Source: Selenomonadaceae bacterium
Lineage (GTDB): Bacteria; Bacillota; Negativicutes; Selenomonadales; Selenomonadaceae
DNA length: 64,000 bases
Direction: 5' to 3'
Assembly (NCBI GenBank): GCA_017470715.1
Contig: JAFUYE010000148.1
Span: 1 to 64,000, forward strand
Shown here: positions 17,085 to 26,430 of the stretch, in pieces
Layout: every line of letters begins with the position of its first letter
Position numbering within the stretch: the stretch's first letter is position 1
Notes under the pieces: generated by a model
Databases searched by the model: none
Told to the model about the DNA's origin: nothing
What the model saw: only the letters and a program-made list of their open reading frames with translations
Translations under genes and position numbers: made by a program

Positions 17085-17891
17085 TTATCGTTTCATCCAG
17101 CCAAATTCCTCAAAATTTTGTCGCCAAACAATTCGTTCGTAAAAATCTTTCATTGTCGTCGGCGAATGGAAAATCGGAACACGTTCAAGCGCGAAAAAAT
17201 TACTGCCCTTGTCGACAATGCCATATTTAATCGTGAACGCGCCTTTGTAGCCGGCCGCCTGCGCAATTCCGGCAATGTGCAAGTTGTAAGTGCCTGTCGG
17301 ATACGCCAAAAATTCAATCGGGTGACCGAGATTTTGTTCAAGCAACGATTTTGAGTTCAAAAGTTCGCTGCGAATTTCGTCGTCGGGTAATTCTTCAAGT
17401 TTCGGGTGCGTCAGCGTGTGCGATTCGACGGTTATGCCGTTCGCTTCCATTTCCTTGAGCTGCTCCCACGTCATGTAGCCGGGATTGACGCTCGTGAACG
17501 CCGGAATTACAAAAACTGTCGCGTGCAGACCGTATTTTTTTAAAATCGGGAAAGCGTTCGTGTAATTGTCCAGATAACCGTCGTCGAACGTTATCAGCAC
17601 GGGTTTTTCGGGCAATTCGATTTCGCCGTTGAGCCCCGCATAAAGTTCGTCGGGCGTTATCGTCACGCAACCGCTGTCGACCAAATATTTCATCTGCATA
17701 TCGAAAACACTCGGCGGGACGGCAAGATAAATATCTTTGTCGGCGATTTGATGATAGTTGAGCACCAAAATTTTCGCGCCTTCGACGATTTCGGCAATTT
17801 CGTCAATTTTTTGTGCCCGCGACGTAAAAAGTTCCGTGCCCGAAAAAATCAGCGCGACAGTCAACAGTGCGGCGAAAAAAATTTTTTTCAT
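17085..17891 (-). CDS. Exported polysaccharide deacetylase
   Basis: 268 residues. Signal peptide or N-terminal anchor MKKIFFAALLTVALIFSG, then a NodB-homology domain: LITFDDGYLDNY near residue 100 (catalytic Asp and metal Asp), SHTLTHPKL near 160 (metal His residues), and FLAYPTGTYN near 197. It removes acetyl groups from an extracellular polysaccharide such as peptidoglycan or poly-N-acetylglucosamine. The N-terminal ILVLNYHQI resembles the PgaB/IcaB subgroup. It directly follows hisIE. Confidence 0.9.
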   Translation of the reverse strand: MKKIFFAALLTVALIFSGTELFTSRAQKIDEIAEIVEGAKILVLNYHQIADKDIYLAVPPSVFDMQMKYLVDSGCVTITPDELYAGLNGEIELPEKPVLITFDDGYLDNYTNAFPILKKYGLHATVFVIPAFTSVNPGYMTWEQLKEMEANGITVESHTLTHPKLEELPDDEIRSELLNSKSLLEQNLGHPIEFLAYPTGTYNLHIAGIAQAAGYKGAFTIKYGIVDKGSNFFALERVPIFHSPTTMKDFYERIVWRQNFEEFGWMKR

Positions 17892-17892
17892 G

Positions 17893-18591
17893 TCAATCTG
17901 CGGGACGTTCGCCCGTTTTGACGGTGAACTTGTGATAATTGCCGCCCTTGCGACGATTTACAAGCTCCGCAAAAAGTTGTTCGGGCTTGATTCCGTGCCA
18001 CGCGAGCAAAACCAAGCAATGATACCACAAGTCGCCCATCTCGTAAATAATTTGGTCGAAGTCTTTGTTTTTGGACGCGATAATCGTTTCGACGGCCTCT
18101 TCGCCGACTTTTTTAAGAATTTTGTCGTGTCCCATGTTGAAAAGGTAATTCGTGTAAGAACCTTCGACGGGGTGACGCTGACGATCTTTGATGACCGAAT
18201 ACAATTCGTAAAGCACAAGCGACAAATCTTCGGGCGGTTGTTCGACGACTGCGGGAAGATTTTTATTTTCGTCAAGTCGACGCCCGCTGAAACACGAATA
18301 AGTTCCCGTGTGACACGCGACGCCCGTTTGATGAACTTTCACGAGCAGAGCATCTCCGTCGCAATCGTAATATAAAGCTTTGACTTGCTGAACGTTGCCG
18401 CTGGTTTCGCCTTTCTGCCACAAAGTTTTGCGACTGCGGCTGTAAAACCACGTGTAACCGGTTTCAATAGTTTTTTTCAGCGATTCGGCATTCATGTAGG
18501 CAAGCATGAGCACTTGTCCGCTTTCTTCCTGCACAATCGCGGGAACCAAACCGTTTTCGTTGAATTTAACTTTGCTGATGTCAATCTCCAT
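17893..18591 (-). CDS. hisIE: Bifunctional phosphoribosyl-AMP cyclohydrolase / phosphoribosyl-ATP pyrophosphatase
   Basis: 232 residues from the ATG at 18591 (AAGGAGG upstream). Histidine steps 2 and 3. N-terminal His[12 protein letters not shown] near 26, [18 protein letters not shown] near 50, and the zinc/magnesium ligands [11 protein letters not shown] and CHTGTYSCF near 75-100. C-terminal His[24 protein letters not shown] near 160 and [13 protein letters not shown] near 195. It is separated from hisB/hisC by 12 kb, so the pathway genes are scattered here. Confidence 0.95.
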   Translation of the reverse strand: MEIDISKVKFNENGLVPAIVQEESGQVLMLAYMNAESLKKTIETGYTWFYSRSRKTLWQKGETSGNVQQVKALYYDCDGDALLVKVHQTGVACHTGTYSCFSGRRLDENKNLPAVVEQPPEDLSLVLYELYSVIKDRQRHPVEGSYTNYLFNMGHDKILKKVGEEAVETIIASKNKDFDQIIYEMGDLWYHCLVLLAWHGIKPEQLFAELVNRRKGGNYHKFTVKTGERPAD

Positions 18592-18720
18592 AAAGATGAC
18601 CTCCTTTGACGCCGATATTGTAGCAAAAATTTTTTCAACGCGCAAAAAAATCCTCCGCCGAAAATTTTCGACAGAGGATAAATTCAACGTCGAGAGCCGT
18701 AATTTCTACCGCGAAAAAAT

Positions 18721-19482
18721 TTATCTCCGCAAAATATATTTGACGACCAAATAGCCGACTTCGTAAAGCAGGCAAACAGGAATTGCAACGGCGATTTGTG
18801 TGATAACGTCGGGTGACGTGACAAGCGCGCCTATTACGAATGAAAAAAATAACACGTACCGCCGATAATGTCCGAGTTTTTCGCTTGTCAAAATTCCCAA
18901 CTTGCCCAAAACGATTATCACAAGCGGCAATTCAAACACGAATCCGAACGGCAACACAAACAAAATCACGAACTCAAAATAGCTCGCGAACGAAAACATT
19001 GACTGCAGATTTTCCGTCTCTTCGCCGAAGCCCATAAAAAATTTCAGCGCGACGGGCAATATCAGGAAGAACGAAAACGCCAATCCGACGAAAAACAAAA
19101 TCACCGACGATGGCACAAGTACGCCCAAAACCGTGCGTTCGGATTTCGTCAACGCGGGCAGAAAAAATTTCCACGCGTGATAAAAAATTATCGGCAACGC
19201 GATAAGAAATCCCGCCGCGATGTCGATTTTCAGATACGTGAAAAAAGCCTCGCCCGGTTTCATGTAATAAAGTTTGCCGACGGGCAACGTCAAATAATTT
19301 GTAATTTCGTCGAGGAACAGATAAGCGACGACGCTGCCGAACGCGATTGCCAACAATGCTTTGATGATTCGCGAACGCAATTCTTCAAGGTGCGCCGTCA
19401 AACTCATGGTGCCGTCGTCCGTTTCGTCTTCGGAAATTTTTTGTTCGTCAATGGGCGCAGATTTTTTTTCGGGCTCGGTCAT
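18721..19482 (-). CDS. tatC: Sec-independent protein translocase TatC
   Basis: 253 residues with six predicted helices. Signatures: MSLTAHLEELRSRI near 25 (the substrate-binding cap), FLALTKSERTVLG-like region near 115, and GFVFELPLVIIVLGKLG near 180. It forms the Tat receptor complex with TatA for exporting folded twin-arginine proteins. Its ATG overlaps the tatA stop by four bases. An unusually long charged N-terminus (about 24 residues, EPEKKSAPIDEQK) precedes the conserved domain. Confidence 0.95.
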   Translation of the reverse strand: MTEPEKKSAPIDEQKISEDETDDGTMSLTAHLEELRSRIIKALLAIAFGSVVAYLFLDEITNYLTLPVGKLYYMKPGEAFFTYLKIDIAAGFLIALPIIFYHAWKFFLPALTKSERTVLGVLVPSSVILFFVGLAFSFFLILPVALKFFMGFGEETENLQSMFSFASYFEFVILFVLPFGFVFELPLVIIVLGKLGILTSEKLGHYRRYVLFFSFVIGALVTSPDVITQIAVAIPVCLLYEVGYLVVKYILRR

Positions 19483-19670
19483 TTCTTTTCGGCGTCAATT
19501 TTTTTCTGTTCGTCCGCGTCAATGGTTTTGGGATCATCGGAATTTGCCTGCTTGAATTCTTTGATGCTCTGCCCCAAAGCTTTGCCGACGCCGGGCAATT
19601 TGCCGGGACCGAAGACGACCAATCCGATAACCAAAATCAAAATAAGTTCGGGAACGCCAATTCCAAACAT
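19479..19670 (-). CDS. tatA: Sec-independent protein translocase TatA
   Basis: 63 residues from the ATG at 19670 (GGAGTG upstream). One N-terminal helix (IGVPELILILVIGLVVFGPGKLPGVG in sequence, with the FGPGKLP hinge near 20), then the amphipathic helix GKALGQSIKEFKQA and a charged tail. Together with tatC it makes a minimal TatAC pair. Confidence 0.95.
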   Translation of the reverse strand: MFGIGVPELILILVIGLVVFGPGKLPGVGKALGQSIKEFKQANSDDPKTIDADEQKKIDAEKK

Positions 19671-19698
19671 AGTAATCACACTCCAAAAATTTTTTGCG

Positions 19699-19727
19699 AT
19701 TATAACACAAAGTTTTTTGCGTGTCGA
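19699..19727 (-). promoter_or_regulatory. Promoter of tatAC
   Basis: On the minus strand TCGACA, 17 bases, TATAAT with an upstream TG, about 30 bases before tatA. Confidence 0.6.
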
Positions 19728-19791
19728 AACTTTCTGCGCCGCGTGGAACAAATTTTTAGCAACGACGCGTTGATTCTTTCGGTGCGGAACA

Positions 19792-19820
19792 TTGAGCGAC
19801 AAAATTTTTTCTGTTATTAT
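19792..19820 (+). promoter_or_regulatory. Possible promoter of the MBL/GrpE-like/Hsp70 operon
   Basis: TTGAGC (19792-19797), 17 bases, TATTAT (19815-19820). The untranslated leader would be short, about 13 bases, so the assignment is tentative. Confidence 0.4.
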
Positions 19821-19839
19821 TGCGGCGGAGGTGATAAAC

Positions 19840-20943
19840 GTGGGCGATAAAATTATTTTTATGCCGCTCGGAGGCGCGCAGGAAGTCGGGGCAAGCTGTT
19901 ACTTCCTCAAGCTCGGCGAAGACAATTTTTTGTTGGATTGCGGTTGCGGTTTGACACAGGGAATTCGATTCGCGCCGCAATTTAATTCGTTGTTAGAGAC
20001 GCCGTATCTGCAAGACCTGCACCAGATTTCGCACGTATTTATTTCGCACGCACACATTGACCATTGCGCCGCGTTGCCGGATTTTTTGAAACTCAACGAA
20101 CGCGCCGCAGTTTACATGACGGATTTGACGCAAGAAATTTTGTCCGCGCAACTGGAAGAAAGTTTCGACCGAATTCGGCAAAACATTTCGACCGTCACGT
20201 TCCTGCAAAAAATTCCGTTGTCAAAGATTGAAGTAAGTTTTTATCAGGCGGGACACATCCCCGGCGCAATGATGACGCTGATAAAATTTCGCGGGAAAAA
20301 TATTTTGTACACGGGCGATTATTCGACGTTCCCGACGCAACTTGTCGGCGCGGCAATGTTGCCCGAAGAACCTATCGATATTTTAATTCTCTGCGGATTG
20401 CACGCACGCCACCCGTTTTATCGAAGTTTCGGCGAGAGTGACGCCGCGTTGAAAAAAATTTTACACAGAATTTATTACGGGCTGAGCCGACAACGAATTG
20501 TTTATTGCCAAGTTACGCAAGTCAGCAAGGGCGTGGAACTTATTAAACTGATTAATAAATTTCTGCCGAACGCCGAAATATTTATCGACGAACGCGTCAT
20601 GAGGATTGTCCGCCGTTTCGAGAATTTGCACATCCCGATTATGAACGAAAATGACCGCCCGTTAATTTTTTTTCCGCGAAAACCGAGTGTAATTTTATCG
20701 ACCGCGCCGCCGTCAATGAATTCAAACATGGAAATTGTCAGCGGAGATTTTTCGTTGCACGACGATTTTGCCGCGACGGTAAATTTTGTTCGCCGCGTCA
20801 ATCCGAAAATTTGTGTAGTGGTTCACAGCCCGCCCGACCAAAAATTTCACGCGAGCACGACGCTTGAACAAGTTTTGATTAACGACCCAGATTCGCGCAC
20901 GAGTTTTGTTTTCCCCGAAACTTGCGAGCCTTTTGAACTGTAA
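19840..20943 (+). CDS. Metallo-beta-lactamase-fold protein (RNase J/CPSF73-like)
   Basis: 367 residues from the GTG at 19840 (GGAGG eight bases upstream). Begins FMPLGGAQEVGASCYFLKL, typical of CPSF73/RNase-type enzymes. The zinc motif is FISHAHIDHCAALP near 70 (HxHxDH), further ligands lie in AGHIPGAM near 130, and TGDYS near 153 gives the bridging Asp. The C-terminal part has the shape expected of a beta-CASP-like region but lacks motifs I can name securely. A nuclease or hydrolase acting on RNA is plausible, not shown. First gene of a tight operon with the GrpE-like and Hsp70 genes. Confidence 0.75.
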   Translation: MGDKIIFMPLGGAQEVGASCYFLKLGEDNFLLDCGCGLTQGIRFAPQFNSLLETPYLQDLHQISHVFISHAHIDHCAALPDFLKLNERAAVYMTDLTQEILSAQLEESFDRIRQNISTVTFLQKIPLSKIEVSFYQAGHIPGAMMTLIKFRGKNILYTGDYSTFPTQLVGAAMLPEEPIDILILCGLHARHPFYRSFGESDAALKKILHRIYYGLSRQRIVYCQVTQVSKGVELIKLINKFLPNAEIFIDERVMRIVRRFENLHIPIMNENDRPLIFFPRKPSVILSTAPPSMNSNMEIVSGDFSLHDDFAATVNFVRRVNPKICVVVHSPPDQKFHASTTLEQVLINDPDSRTSFVFPETCEPFEL

Positions 20944-20958
20944 GGAGGAAATTTTTTT

Positions 20959-22038
20959 ATGCTCAACGTCAACGACCCGACAATCAAGCGATTCATCGAA
21001 AACATTCACAACAGCATTGAGCGGCGCAACAGGAAAAAACTTTCGGCGTCCTCTTCCTACGACGATTACATTTTGGAGAACCGCCTGATTAAAATTTTTT
21101 GCGAAGACAAACTGATTGAGCCACGCCGTTGTGCGGAACTTATCAATTCGCGTTACAACGAAAATTTAAGCGGCGACCGCGTCATTCAAATTTTGCGTTT
21201 CCTGCACCTGAGCTATCAGAGCAAACGTGCCGAATTGTTCGATTGGGCGGCGGAAACCGTCGACGCTTTTGTCAAGGCACTTGAAACCCACAGTCAAAAA
21301 GATTTCGAGGCGTTCATTGCCCTGCGCGACAAAAAAATTATCAACCGCGACGGCGACCCGTTTAAAATTCAAATTCGCGTGGCGTGCCTGATGCTTTACG
21401 TCAAACACCCCGAAATTGACAAAGGCACCGACTCCGACATCATCGATAAATTCGGCAACGCGCACATGAAATATTTTTTCTTCGACGTGGTTGATTTTCT
21501 GCGCAACATTTGCATTAACCACAGACGCAACGGGCGGCAAGATAAAAAAGATTCCGCACAAGAACGCGTTGAACTTTTGGAAAACATGCTTAACCGTTCC
21601 GACATGATGCTTAAGGATTTGCAGGACGAATTCGACGAAAAAATTCGCGAGAGCCACCAAAATGAAATGATTGAGTTTTTCTCACTGCTCAACTCCGAAA
21701 AATACGGTTGCATTCTCGACGCGGTTATCAACGTGCGAAACGGCGTGCGCAAACTCCGCAAGGAAAATGTTCAGCTTCCGCCCGAAATCGGCGGGCTTTT
21801 GATTTTGATTGAGCGATTGGCGCATTTCATCAAAGACAACAAGATTAATCCGATTTTGAAACCAGGTTCGGTGCAGGACATGCGCTTTGACGAAGTCGAG
21901 GCTTGCGATTATGAAGGTTCGCCCTTCGAGTCGACCGATGAAATTAAACACGTCAAAGTTTTGTCGCCGGGCTGGTTTTATCAAAATAAAGATGTTCAAA
22001 TTGCACGACCGCGCTTGAAGGAGGTTTCGGACGAGTGA
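20959..22038 (+). CDS. GrpE-like nucleotide-exchange-factor protein
   Basis: 359 residues. The N-terminal 180 residues are unrecognised, alpha-helical and charged. From about 200 a coiled coil (ERVELLENMLNRSDMMLKD and onward) leads to a helical region and then a C-terminal piece like the GrpE beta-wing: FDEVEACDYEGSPF, then HVKVLSPGWF and DVQIARPRLKEV, parallel to GrpE EPFDP, V...GY and RPA.V. GrpE proteins release ADP from DnaK-type chaperones. The gene is 45 bases before a large Hsp70 gene, so it is probably that protein's dedicated exchange factor. It is about twice the length of ordinary GrpE. Confidence 0.65.
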   Translation: MLNVNDPTIKRFIENIHNSIERRNRKKLSASSSYDDYILENRLIKIFCEDKLIEPRRCAELINSRYNENLSGDRVIQILRFLHLSYQSKRAELFDWAAETVDAFVKALETHSQKDFEAFIALRDKKIINRDGDPFKIQIRVACLMLYVKHPEIDKGTDSDIIDKFGNAHMKYFFFDVVDFLRNICINHRRNGRQDKKDSAQERVELLENMLNRSDMMLKDLQDEFDEKIRESHQNEMIEFFSLLNSEKYGCILDAVINVRNGVRKLRKENVQLPPEIGGLLILIERLAHFIKDNKINPILKPGSVQDMRFDEVEACDYEGSPFESTDEIKHVKVLSPGWFYQNKDVQIARPRLKEVSDE

Positions 22039-22083
22039 GCGGTCAATCAAACTAAAAAATTTTTTTGAGGAGGTAGATTTTTT

Positions 22084-25062
22084 ATGATTATCAACGGCGA
22101 AGAACACAACGATTTGTGCGTGGGCATTGACTTGGGCACAACCAATTCCGTTTTGGCGACGATAAACGTTAAGCCCAACGGCGACATTGTCAGCAAAGTT
22201 GTCAAAATCGATCGTGCCGTCGAAATGTACAACGTTTTGGGGCAAGGCGCGAAGTTCACCATTAAACCTAATCTTATTTTGCCGAGCTGTGTTTATTACA
22301 ACGACGAAAAAAATTATCAGCCGATTGTCGGCGATTTTGCCAAAGGTCGTTATCCTCTGCGCCCGTATCTTGTCGCAAAATCTGTCAAAAGTCAGATGGC
22401 GAACGAATTTGTTACGGGACTTTCTGCGAACGTGCCCGACAAAACTCCCGCACAAGTTTCGTCGCGAATTTTGGAACACATGCTCAGAAATGCGGCGCGA
22501 ACTTATCATCTGGAAAAAATTGACGACGCAGTTATCACCGTGCCCGCCAATTTTGATTTCATCATGCGGCAAAATACTCTTAAGGCTGCAGAACTTGCCG
22601 GTATTAAAATTCGGAAAAAGGACGGCTCCCCGCGTCAAATTCTTTTGAGCGAACCGCAGGCTGTTATTTACGATTTTATCAACCAGGTTAAGAACGGCGA
22701 AATTGCCGCGCAGATTTTGGACTTGTCCACGAAAAAAAATGTCATGGTCTTTGACTTGGGCGGTGGCACGCTCGATATTACTTTGCACGAAATTTCTCGT
22801 CGCGAAGACGCGCCCGAAATTTTGAAAGTTCAAGACATTGCAACGAACCGTTACACGCTCCTCGGCGGCGACGATTTCGATATGTGTTTGGCACGCGCCA
22901 TGTTTGAACATTATTTGAAACAGTACGAAAACTATCCCGAAATTGTTCAGAAAATCCGCAGGGAAGAATCGGGCGTCATGAGCCAGCTTATCAACTATGC
23001 GGAAAATCTCAAGTTGGAAATCAGCGCGCAAAAAAGCGAAGCTTTGTCGGACAATAATTCCGGTTGGTGGGACGACGAGGAAGAAGATTACGCTGTCGGC
23101 GGCACAATCGGCGTTGCAGGTTACGCTTACTCCGACAGTTTCACTGCCGCGCAGGTTGAAGATATTTTCCGGGATTTTATGGTGGAAGATTTGCACTTCG
23201 ACGATTACAAAAATCTTGCCGAAGTCGAAAGTCGTTACGCAGGGCGCAAAAATATTATTTTGCCGATTCTGGACGTTTTGGACAAAGCTTCCAAAAGACT
23301 TCAAATCGCTGACGTTAAAGTTGACGCTGTTTTGATGAACGGCGGTATGTCACGTTTTTACATGGTTATCAATCGGCTGAAAGAATTTTTCGGCTTCGAC
23401 CCGATTGTCGCGCTTGACCCCGACCAAGCAGTTGCTCGCGGCGCGGCGGTGTATCATTATTTCCTGCACAAATACGAAGAAGAACTTTCGGAAAATCTTC
23501 AAAACGAATTGCCCGAAGAAGAGCCCGTGCAAGTTGAGCCGCAAAATATTTCGCAAAGTCCCGCGCAGAGTTTCACCGCTCAACCACGTTCAACTTTCAC
23601 GCCGCAATTTCAACCGAAATTTTCGCCGCGACCGCGTCAAGTTCAGCCGCGCAGAAATTTTTCCGCAAACAGACAAATTATGCGTGCCGACAGGTCAATC
23701 GGCGTCGTTTTCGGCAGCAACATCATTAACGAAAGTTTTTATCTGGTTACCTTCGGCGGCAATTACGAAGAAATTATTCCCGCAGGCAAAGAATTGCCGT
23801 ACACCTCCGAAAAATTTGCGGGCTTCAGACTTCCGCCCGGCAAAAACGTTATCAGCGTGCCCATTGCCCGTTGCGAAAGTGATGGCAGTTATCGAATCAT
23901 CGCGAAAGGAAATATCGAATTCCCCTCAAAATATTCCCGCCGCACGGATGATACTTTTGTCACGTTCAGCATTTTTATGAGCGAAGACAAAATTATTCGT
24001 ATGGACGCGTACACCTGCGCGGACGAAAACGGTTTGAGTTTGATGGATTACGGCACGGCAACGATTTCCATTGCCACGGGCGTCGAAAAAGGTCCGAAGA
24101 CAAAACTTATTGCCAGAGCCGGCGGGCGCGTCGAACCGTACAATCAGTTGCGCATGATTCGCGACTTGAGCAAGAAAGTTGACCGCGCCTTTAAGCAACA
24201 CAACAAATTCGACAACATTAGATTTTCCGAAACGCTTCGTTCGCACGTCAACACGGTTTTGGCGGCAAGCAACCACAACGAATTTGCCGAACCGCTGTTG
24301 CAAATGTTTGACTCCGCAAAATATACCGACGAAGAATCTTTCAAACTCCGTCTTGTCATCATTGCACGCAAAATCGGCGCGAACTGGTCACCGCAACAAA
24401 AACAACGACTTGCGCGACTGTGCTTGAGTCAACTTGACGACGAACTTTACAACCCCGGAATTTCACTGGGAAAATCTTTCGGCACGAAGATGAACACGAA
24501 AATTCAATCGGTTTACGCGTTGTCAATTTGCGGCGACACGAAGGAATTGGCTCAGCTCGTCAATCTGCACGGCAACGAAAAATTGCGCATGGCGAATCTT
24601 TACACGCACGCCATCACGAAAACCGAAGTCGATTGGATTTATCACGAGTTCAAAAAAGATTGCGCAAAAGCTCAGCTCGGCGGCAAAAGCGGCATCCAAA
24701 TTTCCGCGCACGCGCTCGGCGTTGCCTGCAAACTTGACGAGCGTCCCGACAGCGGCGCAATTCGTCGCGAACAGATTGTTTCCGACTTGTGCAAGGTGAT
24801 TCGTTCGCAGAGACTCAACAACGTCGAAATCAGCGTGTGCCTTATCGCGTTAGGTTTGATTTGTGACAGACGCCGCACGAATAATCTTGCGTCGACTGCC
24901 TTTGACGAGGCTGAAAATCTTTTGAACGAACTGCCGCAAATTTACGATTGGGCTTTCGTCGAAATGTTTGCCAAAGCGCGTGACGTGGCTCAAAAGATGA
25001 TTCAAGGCGGGCAACTCAGCGCGGAAGAGGAAGAGTCTTTGCTCATGAAGTGGGCGACCTGA
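22084..25062 (+). CDS. Atypical Hsp70-family chaperone with long C-terminal region
   Basis: 992 residues against about 610 for DnaK. The ATPase domain is complete: GIDLGTTNSV near 15 (phosphate 1), MVFDLGGGTLDITL near 221 (phosphate 2), and AVLMNGGMSR near 418 (adenosine). It carries an acidic insert, WWDDEEEDYA, near 325. A Pro/Gln/Arg-rich linker covers about 475-540. A beta-rich region (540-690) takes the place of the substrate domain but lacks DnaK-like sequence. The last 300 residues are helical, possibly HEAT-like (ANWSPQQKQRLARLCLSQL, SAHALGVACKL). It probably works with the GrpE-like protein upstream. No J-domain protein is nearby. Confidence 0.85.
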   Translation: MIINGEEHNDLCVGIDLGTTNSVLATINVKPNGDIVSKVVKIDRAVEMYNVLGQGAKFTIKPNLILPSCVYYNDEKNYQPIVGDFAKGRYPLRPYLVAKSVKSQMANEFVTGLSANVPDKTPAQVSSRILEHMLRNAARTYHLEKIDDAVITVPANFDFIMRQNTLKAAELAGIKIRKKDGSPRQILLSEPQAVIYDFINQVKNGEIAAQILDLSTKKNVMVFDLGGGTLDITLHEISRREDAPEILKVQDIATNRYTLLGGDDFDMCLARAMFEHYLKQYENYPEIVQKIRREESGVMSQLINYAENLKLEISAQKSEALSDNNSGWWDDEEEDYAVGGTIGVAGYAYSDSFTAAQVEDIFRDFMVEDLHFDDYKNLAEVESRYAGRKNIILPILDVLDKASKRLQIADVKVDAVLMNGGMSRFYMVINRLKEFFGFDPIVALDPDQAVARGAAVYHYFLHKYEEELSENLQNELPEEEPVQVEPQNISQSPAQSFTAQPRSTFTPQFQPKFSPRPRQVQPRRNFSANRQIMRADRSIGVVFGSNIINESFYLVTFGGNYEEIIPAGKELPYTSEKFAGFRLPPGKNVISVPIARCESDGSYRIIAKGNIEFPSKYSRRTDDTFVTFSIFMSEDKIIRMDAYTCADENGLSLMDYGTATISIATGVEKGPKTKLIARAGGRVEPYNQLRMIRDLSKKVDRAFKQHNKFDNIRFSETLRSHVNTVLAASNHNEFAEPLLQMFDSAKYTDEESFKLRLVIIARKIGANWSPQQKQRLARLCLSQLDDELYNPGISLGKSFGTKMNTKIQSVYALSICGDTKELAQLVNLHGNEKLRMANLYTHAITKTEVDWIYHEFKKDCAKAQLGGKSGIQISAHALGVACKLDERPDSGAIRREQIVSDLCKVIRSQRLNNVEISVCLIALGLICDRRRTNNLASTAFDEAENLLNELPQIYDWAFVEMFAKARDVAQKMIQGGQLSAEEEESLLMKWAT

Positions 25063-25192
25063 TTGCAATTTGGACTTTGAAATTAAATTCGCATGTCTGA
25101 AACCTTAAAGCTCATTCACGGCGACGGAATTTCATATCTGCGAATCAATGTTGTAACTTCACGGCGCGACTTTCGCGAAGAAATAATTTGCT

Positions 25193-25232
25193 CAAAAAAA
25201 TCCCCGGACGCAAAGTCTTGGGGAATTTTTTT
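25193..25232. terminator. Bidirectional terminator after the Hsp70 operon
   Basis: A-run and TCCCC pair with GGGGA and a run of seven Ts around a 14-base loop. It lies between the plus-strand Hsp70 gene and the convergent EamA gene. Confidence 0.8.
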
Positions 25233-25260
25233 ATGACCGAAACATTATCGCGACACCATT

Positions 25261-25605
25261 ATAAAAATTTTTTTTTGACGATTGCCCATTGTGTAGCAAG
25301 CATTCCGAAAAGCATAAGCACGCATCCGCCCGCTTTAAAAGCGGGGGAACAATTTTCGCGTTGCAACTTCCCGACAGCTTAAACGTTATCTCCGCGACGC
25401 TATAAAATTTTTTTGATTATTGCCCATTGTGTCGCAAGCATTCCGAAAAGCATAAGCACGCATCCGCCCGCTTTAAAAGCGGGGGAACAATTTTCGCGTT
25501 GCAACTTCCCGACAGCTTAAACGTTATCTCCGCGACGCTATAAATTTTTTTTTGACGATTGCCCATTGTGTCGCAAGCATTCCGAAAAGCATAAGCACGC
25601 ATCCG
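25261..25605 (-). repeat. Two family-1 repeats between three copies of the EamA gene 3' end
   Basis: Structure: flank (25261-25328), 73-bp element (25329-25401), flank (25402-25466), 73-bp element (25467-25539), flank (25540-25605). The flanks are the last ~20 codons of the EamA gene. The elements start with palindrome arms CCCGCTTT and AAAGCGGG, then GGAACAATTTTCGCGTTGC, and end AAACGTTATCTCCGCGACG. They align well with the 72-bp units at 15.5 kb. The intact gene now takes its last residues and its stop codon from the element. The rest of the 25063-25260 gap holds only the terminator. Confidence 0.9.
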
Positions 25606-26417
25606 AAAATTTCCCGCGAAGTCATCATTTCGTTCAGGATAAGCCAACCGGCAAGCGCGCCGAAAATTGCTTCGAAACTCATCAAAATTGCCGCCGTCGA
25701 AGGCTCCGCATATTTCTGCCCGAAATTTTGTAACGTGAACGCAACGCCCGAACTCATCACGCCCGCATAAATTATCGGGAACCACGAATTGAGCATTGCT
25801 GAAAATTTCGGCGTCTCGAACATGAACATTGCCGCGAAACTTAAAATCATCGTCATGAAAATCTGCGCGGCGGAAAGTTCCATCAAGTCAACTTTATTGG
25901 CGAATCTGTCGACAAGCAAAATTTGAGCCGTCCAAAAAAATGCGCTGACGAATAAAATTAAATCGCCCGACTGAACGGAAAAACTTTCGCCGACGGCAAG
26001 CAGGTACAATCCGACGATTGCAAGTCCCGCGCCAATCCAATTTTCGAGACGAATTTTTTTGCCGAGGAATTTTGCGCCCAACGGCACGAAGACGATATAC
26101 AGGCACGTTATGAATGCCGCTTTGCCCGCCGTCGAATATTGCAGGGCGATTTGTTGCATTGAGCTTGCGATAAACAGCACGACGCCGATTATCAGCCCGA
26201 TTAAAAATCCGTGTCGATAATTTTTTTGTCGACGTTCCCGCGCCCGATCACGACGTGTGAAAATCAAAACCGCGACAAGTGCCAGCGTGCCGATTAAATA
26301 TCTTGCCGCCGCGTAGGAAAACGGCTCAAGGTCGTCCATGCCCGTCACTTGTGCGACGAAAGTTGTTCCCCAAAAAAACGCCGCGCCCAAAAGCATCAGC
26401 GTTCCGCGAAGTTGCAT
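25524..26417 (-). CDS. EamA/DMT-superfamily transporter
   Basis: 297 residues with ten predicted helices in two EamA repeats; typical GAAFFWGTTFVAQ at the N-terminus and FGALAGWLILNEMMTSREIFGCVLMLFGM in sequence near 260 (key residues G..AGWL.L.E). It probably exports or imports a small metabolite across the inner membrane; the substrate cannot be deduced. The final residues FIASRR and the stop come from an inserted repeat. The outermost duplicated gene end would have finished KKKFL and a stop, probably the ancestral end. Confidence 0.88.
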   Translation of the reverse strand: MQLRGTLMLLGAAFFWGTTFVAQVTGMDDLEPFSYAAARYLIGTLALVAVLIFTRRDRARERRQKNYRHGFLIGLIIGVVLFIASSMQQIALQYSTAGKAAFITCLYIVFVPLGAKFLGKKIRLENWIGAGLAIVGLYLLAVGESFSVQSGDLILFVSAFFWTAQILLVDRFANKVDLMELSAAQIFMTMILSFAAMFMFETPKFSAMLNSWFPIIYAGVMSSGVAFTLQNFGQKYAEPSTAAILMSFEAIFGALAGWLILNEMMTSREIFGCVLMLFGMLATQWAIVKKKFIASRR

Positions 26418-26430
26418 AAAAATTTTCTCC

